This document shows positions 25,740-37,596 of a stretch of DNA of 64,000 nucleotides, one piece after another. The notes beneath the pieces were generated by a model. It made no database searches and had not been told where the DNA came from. It saw only the letters and a list, made by a program, of their open reading frames with translations. The translations under genes and the position numbers were made by a program. Positions within the stretch are counted from its first letter, which is position 1; the number at the start of each line of letters is the position of its first letter. The DNA comes from Acuticoccus yangtzensis (GTDB taxonomy: Bacteria; Pseudomonadota; Alphaproteobacteria; Rhizobiales; Amorphaceae): NCBI RefSeq assembly GCF_001927245.1, contig NZ_MJUX01000003.1, forward strand, positions 62,001 to 126,000, read 5' to 3'.

Positions 25740-26927
25740 TCAGTGCTTCAGCGATTGCGCGTAGGGCATCGGCGCGATTTCGCCGATGCGGGTCGCGATC
25801 GGGACCGCGCAGGAGGTGAGACCGGCGTTCTGCAGCGCCAACGTCACCTCGGTGACGTGGAGCGCCAGTTCGGGCGACATGCGGGACGGGCGGCCCGTGG
25901 CGGCCGCCTCCAGCATGTCCATCGGGCCGAGCGCGAAGTTCATGCTGGCCGCGCCCTTGCGCCCGACCATGCGGTGCGTCTCGCCGTGGAAGGTCAGGCG
26001 CTTGCCGACCGGCATCTCGAGAAGTTTGCGGCGGATGGTCAGGCGCTTGTGGAAGCGCACCGGGGCGCCGTTCGCCCATGTCTTCGCCTGGCGGATCACG
26101 CCGCGGTCCCCAACCAGCGTGATCGCGTGGTCGTGCGGGGCGATGATCGAGCAGGTGAGGCGGGCGATCACACCACTGTCGAACACCAGCGTGCCGGTGG
26201 AGTAGTCGGGCGCATCCGTCGCCGGGGCGGCGAGGCGGGCGGAGGCGGCGATCACCGTCGTCACAGAGCCGAACGCCGTCATCAACCAGCCGAGGTGATA
26301 GCCCGCATGCTCCAGCGTGCAGCCGGTGGCGAACTCGTCGGCGGCAGGCCAGGGCGCGCCGCTTTCGCCGAGCCATTTCTCGGTCGGCGCCTGGCGGACG
26401 AAGCCGTCGTCCATCTCCGCATAGACGAGACGGATGGGGCCGGCGACGCCCTGCCGCACCGCCGCCGCCAGCACTTGCGCGCTCTCGCCGAGCTGGTTGC
26501 AGGGCGCTGCACCGAGGAGCAGCCCGCGCGACTTGGCGAGCGCGGCGAGGGCGTGGGCATCGTCCATCGTCATAGCCAGCGGTTTTTCGCTGTAGACGTG
26601 GTGTCCGGCGTCCAACGCGGCGCGGCTCACCTCGACGTGCGACGTGGGGTTAGTGAGGTTGAGGACGAGACCGCCGCGCGGCAGCGCCGCATAGAGCGCC
26701 TCCGCCGTGTCGAAGGAAGGCACCATCCAGTGCGCCGCGAAGGCGGCGAGGCGCTCGGGCCGCCGGTCGAACACGCCGACGATCGTGATCTCCGGATAGA
26801 CCGCCAGGGAGCGCATGTAGAGGTCCGCCACGAAGCCGCAGCCGATGATGGCGACGGCGTAAGGTGCGCTGGAGGCGGACGGGGCGCCCGCGGAGGACGG
26901 GGCGGCGGAGGGGGCGGCGTCGTACAC
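25740..26927 (-). CDS. Gfo/Idh/MocA-family NAD(P)-dependent oxidoreductase
   Basis: Protein of 395 residues. After a low-complexity Ala/Ser start it has the Rossmann motif VAIIGCGFVADLYMRSL and the family signature VYSEKPLAMTMDDAHAL (catalytic Lys of EKP), then the C-terminal beta-sheet domain with CTLEHAGYHLGWLM. Members oxidise or reduce sugars and their derivatives. The start is GTG 26927. It follows the GT2 gene by 61 nt and ends a glycan-type operon. Confidence 0.88.
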   Translation of the reverse strand: MYDAAPSAAPSSAGAPSASSAPYAVAIIGCGFVADLYMRSLAVYPEITIVGVFDRRPERLAAFAAHWMVPSFDTAEALYAALPRGGLVLNLTNPTSHVEVSRAALDAGHHVYSEKPLAMTMDDAHALAALAKSRGLLLGAAPCNQLGESAQVLAAAVRQGVAGPIRLVYAEMDDGFVRQAPTEKWLGESGAPWPAADEFATGCTLEHAGYHLGWLMTAFGSVTTVIAASARLAAPATDAPDYSTGTLVFDSGVIARLTCSIIAPHDHAITLVGDRGVIRQAKTWANGAPVRFHKRLTIRRKLLEMPVGKRLTFHGETHRMVGRKGAASMNFALGPMDMLEAAATGRPSRMSPELALHVTEVTLALQNAGLTSCAVPIATRIGEIAPMPYAQSLKH

Positions 26928-26988
26928 GGCGGGCGGTTCTCGCGGGCAGCAACAGGAAGACCTTTGTGCCCGCTGGTGCGTCGATTGG

Positions 26989-28176
26989 CTAGGCGTCCGG
27001 CGGCGTGGTGCCGGTCTGGTTCGGCGCAGTCTGACCCTGTGCAGGCTGCTTCGGCATACGGCCGGCCGGTGCGATGTCGGTGGATGCCCTGTTCATGGGG
27101 GTTCTGTTCGTGGGGGTTCTTTCCATTGCAGCGCTTCCGGTTGGCGAAGCGCCCCCACCGCCGTCGCTCGCCGGTGCGCCGGCGAGGCCCTTTTCCTCCC
27201 AGCGGTAGAGCGGCATGCGGCGGGACCAGAAGGTGAGCTTCCCCCAGCGCCCTGCCGTCGCGATACGCGCCGCCTCCCGCCGCGTCCTGTCGCCGGAGAG
27301 AACGGCGAGGGCGTGCGGGACGAGGCCGACCGCGAGCTGTGCGGCCGCGACGAGGGGCAGCGTCAGCCGCGTCAGGCGCGGGCGGCGGCTGGTCAGCACG
27401 GTGACGATGGCGAAGGATTGCCCTCCCGCGACAGCGCGCCGGGTGAGGTAGCCGAGGTCGCAGCGGCTGGCGGGGATCGCGTCGTAGACCATCGCCTCCG
27501 CCACCCACCCGAAGCGGCATCCGGCGCGGTGCTTGGCGGCCATGAGGAGGAGGTCCTCCCCGCCGTTGGCGCCGAGATAGAAGTCGAACGGGGCGGGATC
27601 GGTCAGCATCGTGGCGCGGCGGAAGACGCTGTTGGAGGTGGCGAGCACGAACCCTTGGGCGAGGCGGGCGGCGCGGCCGGGCGCGACCTCCGCCCCGTCC
27701 GCAAGCGGCGAGGCACGGGTGAACTGGGCGTGCGCCGCCGGGCCCGCCGCCGCCGGCTCGGCAAACTCGGGCGTGAAGGGGCCGAAATAGACGTCGTAAT
27801 CGTGCCGGCGGATGGCGGAGGCCATGGCGGCGAGCCAGTTCGGCGCCACGTGCTGGTCGTCGTCGAGGAAGGCCACGAAGTCGGCCGTCGCCTCCGCCAC
27901 GGCGCGGTTGCGCGCGACCGAGATGTTGGGCGGATGCGCCTCGAGATAGACGATCTGGAACGGGTGGCCTTGCGCTGCCGCGTGCACCGTGGCTTGGGCC
28001 GTGCCGGCGTCCGAATTGTCGGCGACGATGATGCGCACCGCGGTGCCGGGCACTTCGTCCATCGCCGCCAGCGAGGCGAGGAGTTTGGCCAGCAACGCCT
28101 CGCGGTGGAAGGTGCAGACGACGATGTCGATGCCGAGCGGATCCGCGGTGGCCGCCGGGCCGGCGGTGTCGGTCAC
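26989..28176 (-). CDS. Family 2 glycosyltransferase
   Basis: Protein of 395 residues with a GT-A fold: DIVVCTFHREALLAKLLASL, VADNSDAG, NISVARNRAVAEATADFVAFLDDDQHVAP (the DDD metal/nucleotide-sugar site at 105-107) and GGEDLLLMAAKHRAGCRF. A hydrophobic stretch near LTLPLVAAAQLAVGLVPHALAVL may associate with the membrane. The last 45 residues are a Thr/Pro/Asn-rich tail with a small repeat (TPTNR, TPMNR). The GTG start overlaps the epimerase stop (GTGA). Likely adds a sugar to a surface polysaccharide. Confidence 0.9.
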   Translation of the reverse strand: MTDTAGPAATADPLGIDIVVCTFHREALLAKLLASLAAMDEVPGTAVRIIVADNSDAGTAQATVHAAAQGHPFQIVYLEAHPPNISVARNRAVAEATADFVAFLDDDQHVAPNWLAAMASAIRRHDYDVYFGPFTPEFAEPAAAGPAAHAQFTRASPLADGAEVAPGRAARLAQGFVLATSNSVFRRATMLTDPAPFDFYLGANGGEDLLLMAAKHRAGCRFGWVAEAMVYDAIPASRCDLGYLTRRAVAGGQSFAIVTVLTSRRPRLTRLTLPLVAAAQLAVGLVPHALAVLSGDRTRREAARIATAGRWGKLTFWSRRMPLYRWEEKGLAGAPASDGGGGASPTGSAAMERTPTNRTPMNRASTDIAPAGRMPKQPAQGQTAPNQTGTTPPDA

Positions 28177-29252
28177 GCCCGCGCCTCGCCGACGGCTTCG
28201 GCGATGGCGGCCGCGGTGTCGCGGTTCGGCCGCCAGCCGAGGGCAATGCGGGCTGCGGCCGAATCGTAGCGGGCGGCGCGGGCGAAGGTGGCGAGCTCGC
28301 CGCGGGTGGGCGCCAGCGCGGCGGCTTCCAGGCCCGAGCCGCCGAGCTTGCGCCAGACCTTGGCCGGAACGGAGGCGGCGACGCGAGCCTTCACGGTGGC
28401 CGGAGCGAGGTCCGGCAGCGTGCGCCCGTCGGCGGCGGCGAGCGCCGTGAAATAGGCGTTCCAGGTGAGGCTGTCGTCAGCGACGAGGTTGTAGGCGCTG
28501 AAGCCCGCGGGGGCGTTGGCGAGGGCGGCGACCGTGGCGTCCGCGACCTCGCTGACGTGGACGAGCGGGCACGGTCCCTCGCCGAGCGCGCCGAAGCGGC
28601 CCCAGGCGCCTAGCCTGATGCGGCGCAGGAGCTTGACGGTCCAGAAGGTGCTGTCCGGCCCGTAGACGGCGCCGGGCCGCAGCGCGACCGCGCGGCGGAC
28701 CGGCAAGCCGGCGGCGGACGCGGCGTGCGATCCGCCGGTCGGGGCGGCTGGGGCAGCGGGCGATATGGCACCCCCGGCCGCCGCGGCGCTTGGCGATCCG
28801 GCGGCCCATGCGGCGAGAGCGGCCTCGCCCTCCTGCTTGTCACGGCCATAGGCGCCGGGGTCGCCCGCGGGCGGGGTGGTCTCGGTCACGGTGCCGGTGG
28901 CCGCGCCGTAATAGGCGATGGAGCTGAAGGCGATCAAGGTGGTGATGCCCAAAGCGTCCGCCGCTGCGGCAAGCTGCGGGATGCCGCCGGCCGTACCGCT
29001 GCCGGCCCCGTAGGCCGCGTGGACGATGGCCGTCGGCGCAGGGGCCGATGCGCCGCCTTTGGGAACGATCTGCGGAACGCCGCCGGTGAAGGCGAGGGCG
29101 GCCGGTGTCACGCTCGGATGGGCGACGAGGTCGTCGGGCAGCGGGGTTCGGTGGATGGCGGCGAGGACGTGGTGGCCCGCATCCGCCAGAGCGGCGACGA
29201 CGGCGCGGCCGATGAAGCCCGCCGCGCCGGTCACGAGGACGCACTCAGTCAC
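28173..29252 (-). CDS. NAD-dependent epimerase/dehydratase (short-chain SDR)
   Basis: Protein of 359 residues that begins TECVLVTGAAGFIGRAVVAAL (NAD loop). FSSIAYYGA and YGRDKQEGE supply the Tyr/Lys active-site pair. A low-complexity Ala/Gly insert of about 30 residues follows the Lys. It resembles UDP-glucose 4-epimerase-like sugar enzymes. I chose GTG 29252, which has GGAG 8 nt upstream; GTG 29261 is an alternative. It leads a three-gene unit with GT2 and Gfo/Idh/MocA, all coupled or close. Confidence 0.88.
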   Translation of the reverse strand: MTECVLVTGAAGFIGRAVVAALADAGHHVLAAIHRTPLPDDLVAHPSVTPAALAFTGGVPQIVPKGGASAPAPTAIVHAAYGAGSGTAGGIPQLAAAADALGITTLIAFSSIAYYGAATGTVTETTPPAGDPGAYGRDKQEGEAALAAWAAGSPSAAAAGGAISPAAPAAPTGGSHAASAAGLPVRRAVALRPGAVYGPDSTFWTVKLLRRIRLGAWGRFGALGEGPCPLVHVSEVADATVAALANAPAGFSAYNLVADDSLTWNAYFTALAAADGRTLPDLAPATVKARVAASVPAKVWRKLGGSGLEAAALAPTRGELATFARAARYDSAAARIALGWRPNRDTAAAIAEAVGEARA

Positions 29253-29324
29253 GCACGCCACTCCGGTCGCGGCCGCAGACGATACCCGGCGCGGGGGGCG
29301 TACAAGAAGGCCGAGCCTTGCGGG

Positions 29325-29567
29325 TCATCCATCCTCGCTGGCGAAATAGTTCTCGTCGATCGCCCGGATCTTCACCGTGCGCCGGGTGGAGTGGATGGGG
29401 TTGTTGAGCACCTCCTGGCGTCCGCTCGGGAGGCGTTCGGCGATCTTCTCCCGCGTCAGGGCGAACTCTTCGGCGGCGCGGGCGGCCATGTCCGGCACGC
29501 GTGAAATTCCCCGCGCTGCGTACTGCAGCACGGGGAGCATCAGCGCCTGATCGTCCGGGATGGTCAC
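29325..29567 (-). CDS. Orphan Mrr N-terminal-like winged-helix protein
   Basis: Protein of 80 residues whose first 55 residues resemble the N-terminal wing domain of Mrr-type restriction proteins: MTIPDDQALMLPVLQYAARG, EEFALTREKIAERLPSGRQEVLNNPI. No nuclease domain follows; the frame stops after a short tail. It starts only 5 nt after the maeB stop, so it should be co-transcribed with malic enzyme. It could be a remnant of an Mrr gene or a stand-alone DNA-binding regulator. The match is by eye and needs a profile search. Confidence 0.7.
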   Translation of the reverse strand: MTIPDDQALMLPVLQYAARGISRVPDMAARAAEEFALTREKIAERLPSGRQEVLNNPIHSTRRTVKIRAIDENYFASEDG

Positions 29568-29572
29568 CGCCG

Positions 29573-31852
<2,280 letters not shown>

Positions 31853-31980
31853 GTTCTCATTCCCCCGAAGCGACTTTTATTTGAATCACTACGCTGTAGA
31901 GCCGGGCGCCGTCCATCGTGCGCCGCACAATAGTTTTCAATCGGGTGGCGGCGGACTGGTGGCTGTGGGCGGCTGCCTGA

Positions 31981-32649
31981 TCAGCGCCGGCCCGCGCCTG
32001 AATGTGGGCGGCGCCCGCGTGCCGCAAATCCATCGGCGGCGAGGGTGAAGAGTGCGGCGGTGATCGCACCGGCTGGGGCGAGGACGAGAAGGATCTCACC
32101 CGAGAGAAAGAAGGCGGACCAGCCGGCGGTGGCGGCAAGGCCGGTGAGGGCGGCGGCCGTCACCCGCACCGAGCGCCGTGCGCCGCCGGCGAAGAGGGCG
32201 GCGAGGACGCATGCGGTGGCGACGGCCGGCGGAGTCCCGAGGGCATAGACGGCAAGAAGCGCGCCGTCCTTGAAGAGGGCGAAGGCGCCGAAGAGGCCGA
32301 ACAGGATCGTCAGCGGGCCCACGGCGAGAAATCCGACGAGCGTGGCGAGCACGACGAAGACGACGTAGCCTGCCAGGGGCCCGGCGAGCGCGAAGGTGGC
32401 GAGAAGCGCGGCGACGTGCCACGGGCCCGGCCGCACCGGGCCGGTTCTGGCCCGATCGCTTGCTGATCCGCGCGGCGCGGCAGCTTCGTGCGCAGAGGAA
32501 GGATCACGCCCCTGGGAAGCGCTGGGCGAAGGAGCGGCACCAGGCGCACGGGAGGCGCCGGGCGCGGGAGGATCGCCGCTCGCTCCCGCCGGGCCTGACG
32601 CGGGGCCGGGTGAAATAGACGAGGCGTGAAATGGGACACTGACGGGCAT
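31981..32649 (-). CDS. Hypothetical membrane protein with disordered N-terminus
   Basis: Unrecognised protein of 222 residues. The first 85 are Ser/Pro/Ala-rich and probably disordered. Four to five hydrophobic segments follow ([71 protein letters not shown]). The ATG at 32649 has no strong ribosome site, so the start is uncertain. It sits 128 nt upstream of maeB, divergent from mutS. Confidence 0.6.
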   Translation of the reverse strand: MPVSVPFHASSISPGPASGPAGASGDPPAPGASRAPGAAPSPSASQGRDPSSAHEAAAPRGSASDRARTGPVRPGPWHVAALLATFALAGPLAGYVVFVVLATLVGFLAVGPLTILFGLFGAFALFKDGALLAVYALGTPPAVATACVLAALFAGGARRSVRVTAAALTGLAATAGWSAFFLSGEILLVLAPAGAITAALFTLAADGFAARGRRPHSGAGRR

Positions 32650-32936
32650 GGCAACGCACCCAGTTGAACGATGTCGTCTATGAGCCGCGAGGAACCTGCC
32701 GGCAAGCTCACCGTTGCCGCCCCGCACGGCGGTGCGAACGACGCTGCAGCGGCCGCGTGCCCTCCCGCGGCGCGGCAGAGAACCGGCGCGGCGGCGCACG
32801 AGGGCGGCCCGGCCATCCCCACACCCATCCCCGCATCGGTACACAGGGCGCGCGGCACTGTGGACGCCGCCGCGCCGCGCCTTGCCCCGGCGCGGCCCTG
32901 TGCGGCACCGTGTCGTCCCGACCCCCGGAGACCGAC

Positions 32937-35630
32937 GTGGAACGCACAGCCAGCTTTGCCGAGGACGATGTGGCCGAAGCGGTGTGTTCCGACGCCGAGA
33001 TCGCCAGCGCCACGCCGATGATGGCGCAATATCTCACCATCAAGGCGCAGAACCCGGACGGCATCCTGTTCTACAGGATGGGCGACTTCTACGAGATGTT
33101 TTTCGAGGACGCGGAGCTCGCCGCCAAGGCGCTCTCCATCCACTGCACCACGCGCGGCACCCATGCGGGCAAGCCGATCCCGATGGCGGGCGTTCCGGTA
33201 CACGCGGCGGAGGACTATCTGGCGCGGCTGATCGCCCAGAACATCCGCGTCGTCATCGCCGAGCAGACCGAGGACCCGGCCGAGGCGAAGAAGCGCGGCT
33301 CCAAGTCGGTGGTGAACCGCGCGGTGGTGCGGATCGTGACGCCGGGCACCATCACCGAGGAGCGCCTGCTGCGGCCGGACCGCGCCTCTCTGCTGGTGGC
33401 CGTCGCGCCGGGCAAGACCGAGGTCGGCATCGCCGCGGCGGACGTTGCGGCGGGGCGCTTCACGCTGATCGCCGCGACGCCTGAGACGATGGCGGCCGAG
33501 ATCGCGCGGCTGGACCCGGTGGAGCTGATCGCGCCCGAGGGGGTGGAGCTGCCGCTGCTCCCGGTGCGGCTCACGGTCTCGCGCCGCGTCCCGTCGGAGT
33601 TCCGCGCGAACGGTGCGGCGGCGCGGCTCGCCAACCAGTTCGGCGTGGCGGATCTGGCGGCGTTCGGCACGTTTACCGACCACGAGGCGGCGGCGGGGCT
33701 GGCGCTCGTCAACTACCTCGCCGAAACGCAGCTCGAAAGCGCGCCGCCGCTGGACCCGCCCCGCAAGGACGCGCCGGACCGGGTGATGGCGATCGACGCC
33801 GCCACCAGGGCGAGCCTGGAGCTGACCCGCCCGTCGCGCCCCGAGGGGCCGACATTGCTGTCGGCGATCGACTGCACGGTGTCGGGCGTCGGCGCGCAGC
33901 TTCTGGCGGACCGCCTGTCGAGCCCGTCGCTGATGCGCGGCGAGATCGCCGACCGGCACGACGCAGTGGCCGCCTTCGAGGCCGATCCCGTAGCGCGCGA
34001 GGCGGTGCGGCGGGCGCTGAAGGGCGTGCCGGACATGATGCGCGCGGCAGGCCGTCTGGCGGCCGGGCGCGGTCAGCCGCGCGACGCGCTGGCGATCGGC
34101 CGGGCGCTGGCGGCGGCGGGCGAGGCGGCGGCGGCGTTGCCCGCGGCGCGTCCGGCGATCATCGCCGCGGCGGCCGCAGTGCTGGACGAGGCGCCGGGCG
34201 AACTCGGCGCGCGGCTGGCGGCGACGCTGGACGAGCGCGCGGCGGGCGGCAACCAGCCGGACGGTTACGTGGCCCATGGCGTCGACGGGGCGCTGGACGA
34301 GGCGCGCACCCTGCGCGACGAGAGCCGCCGCTTCGTGGCCGGACTGCAGGCAGATTACCAAAAAGAGACCGGCGTCCGCGCGCTGAAGATCAAGCACAAC
34401 GCGGTGCTGGGGTGGTTCATCGAGGTGCCGGCGGGCCACGCCGACACGCTGCACGGGCGGGACACCTTCACCCACCGCCAGAGTCTCGCCAACGCCGTGC
34501 GCTTCACCACCGACACGCTGCGCGACCTGGAATCGCGCATCCTGGCGGCGTCGGAGGATGCGCGGACGCGGGAGCAGGCGATCTTCGCAGAGCTGGTCGC
34601 GGCGATCGCGGCGGCGCGGCCGTGGCTTTCCTCCATCGCGGCGCAGGTGGCGGAGATGGACGTCGCCGCGGCGCTGGCCGAACGGGCGGCGGTGTCGCGC
34701 TGGGTGCGACCGGTGATGGAGGACGGGCTCGGCTTCCATGTGGAGGCGGGGCGGCACCCGGTGGTGGAGGCCGCGCTCGGCGACCGCTCGCGCTTCGTGC
34801 CGAACGACTGCGACCTGTCGCCGCCGGATGCCGAGGGGCTGGCGCGTGCGGTGATCCTCACCGGGCCGAACATGGGCGGTAAATCCACCTATCTGCGCCA
34901 GAACGCGCTGATCGCGGTGCTCGCCCAAGCGGGCAGCTTCGTTCCGGCGAAGGCGGCGCGCATCGGCATCGTCGACCGGCTGTTCAGCCGTATCGGCGCG
35001 TCGGACGACCTCGCCGCCGGACGCTCCACCTTCATGGTGGAGATGGTGGAGCTCGCTGCCATCCTGAACCAGGCGGGGCCGCGCGCCCTCGTCATCCTCG
35101 ACGAGATCGGCCGCGGCACGGCGACCTTCGACGGCCTGTCGATCGCCTGGGCCGCATTGGAGCGGCTGAACGAGGTCGGCTGCCGCACGCTGTTCGCGAC
35201 GCACTATCACGAGATCACCACCCTGTCGGAGCGGCGCCAGAGGATCGGCAACGCGACGATGCGGGTGAAGGAGTTCCGCGGCGACATCGTGTTCCTGCAT
35301 CAGGTCGAGGCGGGGGCGGCGGACCGCTCCTACGGCGTCCAGGTGGCGCGGCTCGCCGGGCTACCGGCGCAGGTGGTGCGCCGCGCGCGGGACGTCCTGG
35401 CGCGGTTGGAAGAGTCCGACCGCGGCGCGGCGCGGGCGGCGCTGGCGGCGGATCTGCCGCTCTTCGCCTCCTTCGGCGAGGCGGAGCCGGCGGCCGCGGC
35501 GCCGGCGGCACGCTCGGAAGCGATGGAAGTGCTGGACGCGCTCAACCCGGACGCTTTATCTCCGCGTGAAGCACTCGACGCGCTCTATGCTCTGAAGGCC
35601 GCGCGCCGGGCCGATATGGGAGAAGAATGA
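32937..35630 (+). CDS. mutS: DNA mismatch repair protein MutS
   Basis: Mismatch-recognition ATPase of 897 residues. Mismatch-binding motif: [12 protein letters not shown] (Phe and Glu near residue 50). The lever and clamp domains follow. The ATPase has Walker [16 protein letters not shown] (near 642), [25 protein letters not shown] and Walker [17 protein letters not shown] (near 720). The start is GTG 32937, with GGAG 6 nt upstream; the frame is open for 273 nt before it but reads as low-complexity. The stop overlaps the DUF1330 gene. Confidence 0.96.
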   Translation: MERTASFAEDDVAEAVCSDAEIASATPMMAQYLTIKAQNPDGILFYRMGDFYEMFFEDAELAAKALSIHCTTRGTHAGKPIPMAGVPVHAAEDYLARLIAQNIRVVIAEQTEDPAEAKKRGSKSVVNRAVVRIVTPGTITEERLLRPDRASLLVAVAPGKTEVGIAAADVAAGRFTLIAATPETMAAEIARLDPVELIAPEGVELPLLPVRLTVSRRVPSEFRANGAAARLANQFGVADLAAFGTFTDHEAAAGLALVNYLAETQLESAPPLDPPRKDAPDRVMAIDAATRASLELTRPSRPEGPTLLSAIDCTVSGVGAQLLADRLSSPSLMRGEIADRHDAVAAFEADPVAREAVRRALKGVPDMMRAAGRLAAGRGQPRDALAIGRALAAAGEAAAALPAARPAIIAAAAAVLDEAPGELGARLAATLDERAAGGNQPDGYVAHGVDGALDEARTLRDESRRFVAGLQADYQKETGVRALKIKHNAVLGWFIEVPAGHADTLHGRDTFTHRQSLANAVRFTTDTLRDLESRILAASEDARTREQAIFAELVAAIAAARPWLSSIAAQVAEMDVAAALAERAAVSRWVRPVMEDGLGFHVEAGRHPVVEAALGDRSRFVPNDCDLSPPDAEGLARAVILTGPNMGGKSTYLRQNALIAVLAQAGSFVPAKAARIGIVDRLFSRIGASDDLAAGRSTFMVEMVELAAILNQAGPRALVILDEIGRGTATFDGLSIAWAALERLNEVGCRTLFATHYHEITTLSERRQRIGNATMRVKEFRGDIVFLHQVEAGAADRSYGVQVARLAGLPAQVVRRARDVLARLEESDRGAARAALAADLPLFASFGEAEPAAAAPAARSEAMEVLDALNPDALSPREALDALYALKAARRADMGEE

Positions 35631-35938
35631 TGGCCAAAGGCTACTGGATCGCGCGTGTCGACGTGACCGATCTCGACGGATACCAAGAATATGTTGCGCT
35701 GAACGCTGCGCCGCTCGCCGAGTTCGGCGGGCGCTTCCTGGTGCGCGGCGGGCCGCACGAGGCGGTCGTGGGCGAATCGCGCCAGCGTAACGTGGTCGTC
35801 GAATTCCCGTCCTATCAGGCCGCCGTCGATTGCTTCTATTCCGAAGGCTATCAGAAGGCGCTCGCCGTGCGCCAGAAGACCTCGGTCAGCGAGCAGGTGA
35901 TCATCGAAGGCTATGACGGGTCGCAGCCGGGTCAATGA
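35627..35938 (+). CDS. DUF1330-family protein
   Basis: Protein of 103 residues. [29 protein letters not shown] and [24 protein letters not shown] are the usual DUF1330 blocks, a ferredoxin-like dimeric alpha+beta barrel. The function is unknown. It overlaps both mutS (ATGA) and dapB (4 nt), so all three genes form one coupled unit. Confidence 0.9.
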   Translation: MMAKGYWIARVDVTDLDGYQEYVALNAAPLAEFGGRFLVRGGPHEAVVGESRQRNVVVEFPSYQAAVDCFYSEGYQKALAVRQKTSVSEQVIIEGYDGSQPGQ

Positions 35939-36738
35939 TGCGCATCGGAGTAGCGGGCGCGGCCGGGCGGATGGGCCGGGCGTTGGTGCGGGCGGTGCTC
36001 GAGACCGAGGGCGCCGAACTCGGCGCCGCGACCGAGCGGGCTGGTGCGTCCGAAACCGGTGAGGACGCGGGCGTCCTCGCCGGGGTCGGCGCCGTCGGCG
36101 TGGCGCTGACCGCCGACCTTGCCGTGCTCGCCGGCTGCGATGCGGTGCTGGACTTCACCGCTCCGGCCGCCTCGGTGGCGCTGGCCGAGGCGCTCGCTGC
36201 GTCCGGCACGGCGCACGTCATCGGCACCACGGGATTCTCGGAGGCCGAGGACGAGGCGATCGCCAAGGCGGCGCGGTCCATGGCGGTGGTGAAGTCGGGC
36301 AACATGTCGCTCGGCGTCAATCTCCTCTCGGTGTTGGTGGAGGAGGCGGCCGCGGCGTTGCCCCAGGCCGACATCGAGGTGCTGGAGATGCACCACCGGC
36401 GCAAGGTGGACGCGCCGTCCGGCACCGCGCTTCTTCTCGGCAACGCCGCAGCGGCCGGGCGCAAAGTGGCGCTGAAGGACAAGGCGGTGATGGTCCGCGA
36501 AGGGCACACCGGCCCGCGCGAGGCCGGAACGATCGGCTTCGCCACGCTGCGCGGCGGATCGGTGATCGGCGAGCACGACGTGATTCTGGCGCTCGATTCG
36601 GAACGTGTGGTGCTGCGCCATGTGGCCGAGGACCGCGGCGTGTTCGCCAAGGGTGCGGTGACGGCGGCGCTGTGGGCCGCGGGCAAGGCGCCCGGGCTTT
36701 ATTCTATGCGCGACGTTTTGGGGCTGACGCGCCGCTAG
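35935..36738 (+). CDS. dapB: 4-hydroxy-tetrahydrodipicolinate reductase
   Basis: Lysine/meso-DAP pathway enzyme of 267 residues. N-terminal NAD(P) site [32 protein letters not shown]; catalytic [19 protein letters not shown] with His153/His154 and Lys157. meso-DAP made here is the residue added by MurE, encoded in the dcw cluster about 12 kb away. It is last in mutS-DUF1330-dapB and is closed by a terminator. Confidence 0.96.
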   Translation: MMRIGVAGAAGRMGRALVRAVLETEGAELGAATERAGASETGEDAGVLAGVGAVGVALTADLAVLAGCDAVLDFTAPAASVALAEALAASGTAHVIGTTGFSEAEDEAIAKAARSMAVVKSGNMSLGVNLLSVLVEEAAAALPQADIEVLEMHHRRKVDAPSGTALLLGNAAAAGRKVALKDKAVMVREGHTGPREAGTIGFATLRGGSVIGEHDVILALDSERVVLRHVAEDRGVFAKGAVTAALWAAGKAPGLYSMRDVLGLTRR

Positions 36739-36763
36739 GCGGGTTCGGCGGCCGAAGCAAAAC

Positions 36764-36792
36764 AAGGGCGGTCCCATCGGGCCGCCCTTTTT
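36764..36792 (+). terminator. Rho-independent terminator after dapB
   Basis: AAGGGCGG and CCGCCCTT form a perfect 8-bp stem around a 10-nt loop, followed by TTTTT. It begins 26 nt after the dapB stop. Confidence 0.88.
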
Positions 36793-37596
36793 CGTGATGA
36801 CCCGGTCGTGGGTACGACGGCCGCGTCATCGACGGACCCCGCCCGCACACAGCGGGGCGGACTGGCGAATGTGGCAAGCTGCCGCGCCTGCAGGACCGGC
36901 TCCCGCCGACGCTCGCCGCCAAAATCCGCGGGCACACGCCCACTTCAGCCAACGCAGTTAGACAGGATCCGGCACCGGACACGGGCCGCATCGTGTGGAT
37001 ACTGAAGAGAGATTTTACTTTGCAACAATTTGAAATTGATGGGCTGTTCATGCTTGAAGCATCTTCTTTCCGCCATAAAGGCTAAAAGTTCCGCAAAAAT
37101 TGTTCGGGTTCTGCTCATCCCTACACCTCTAAATTGAGTCGAATTTTGTTCCGTCGTTAACGGTTTATCCACAATGTTCTTCGTCGTCCGCCGCTGATCG
37201 GCAATGGAATGCCAGATTCGCCGGTTGATGGTCGGTGGTCCCGGAAGGGGGCTCACGGCGGTCGGACACGCTTCAATAAAATTCGATGGAATCGCGAATC
37301 ATTTGCCGCCGGAGGGCTTCTCAGCCGCGTCTTCCGAGGGCAGACGCGGTGGAATTCGAAATATCAATGAAAATCAGTAGCTTGGAGATATGCCCAAAAG
37401 TTTCTCTCGCGGGCACTAAGTTGTGAATTGCACAGCTCATGTTGTTAACGTTGAAGGTTTAGCAAGGATTGGGATAAGTTTTCCACAGTCTGTGTATAGC
37501 GGGGGACAGGTCGTTCCATGTTCGTTCGTTCTTTCACGATGCGGTAAGGTCAACGGTGTCAAGTTCGCGCAACGCGAGAGTTGGCAAGGAGGCTCC
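36793..37596. other. AT-rich intergenic region with DnaA-box and GANTC clusters
   Basis: About 800 nt that is clearly lower in GC than its surroundings. It holds a perfect DnaA box TTATCCACA (37165-37173) and near matches TGTGGATAC (36994-37002), TTTTCCACA (37479-37487) and TGTGTATAG (37491-37499). The last two face each other. Four CcrM-type GANTC sites lie within 165 bp (37136, 37215, 37289 and 37296). Apart from one doubtful 57-codon frame I see no gene. It may be a replication origin or a cell-cycle-regulated promoter. Confidence 0.5.
36945..37118 (-). CDS. Possible small protein (57 aa), unrecognised
   Basis: The frame starts MSRTRTIFAELLAFMAERR and ends RCRILSNCVG. GAGG stands 7 nt before the ATG. 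Codon use is AT-rich, like the surrounding intergenic DNA and unlike the genome, so this may be chance. No domain is seen. Confidence 0.25.
   Translation of the reverse strand: MSRTRTIFAELLAFMAERRCFKHEQPINFKLLQSKISLQYPHDAARVRCRILSNCVG

Noticed and set aside
32310-35300. 996-codon open frame antisense to mutS
   Set aside because: Shadow of mutS; composition is typical of antisense frames in GC-rich DNA.
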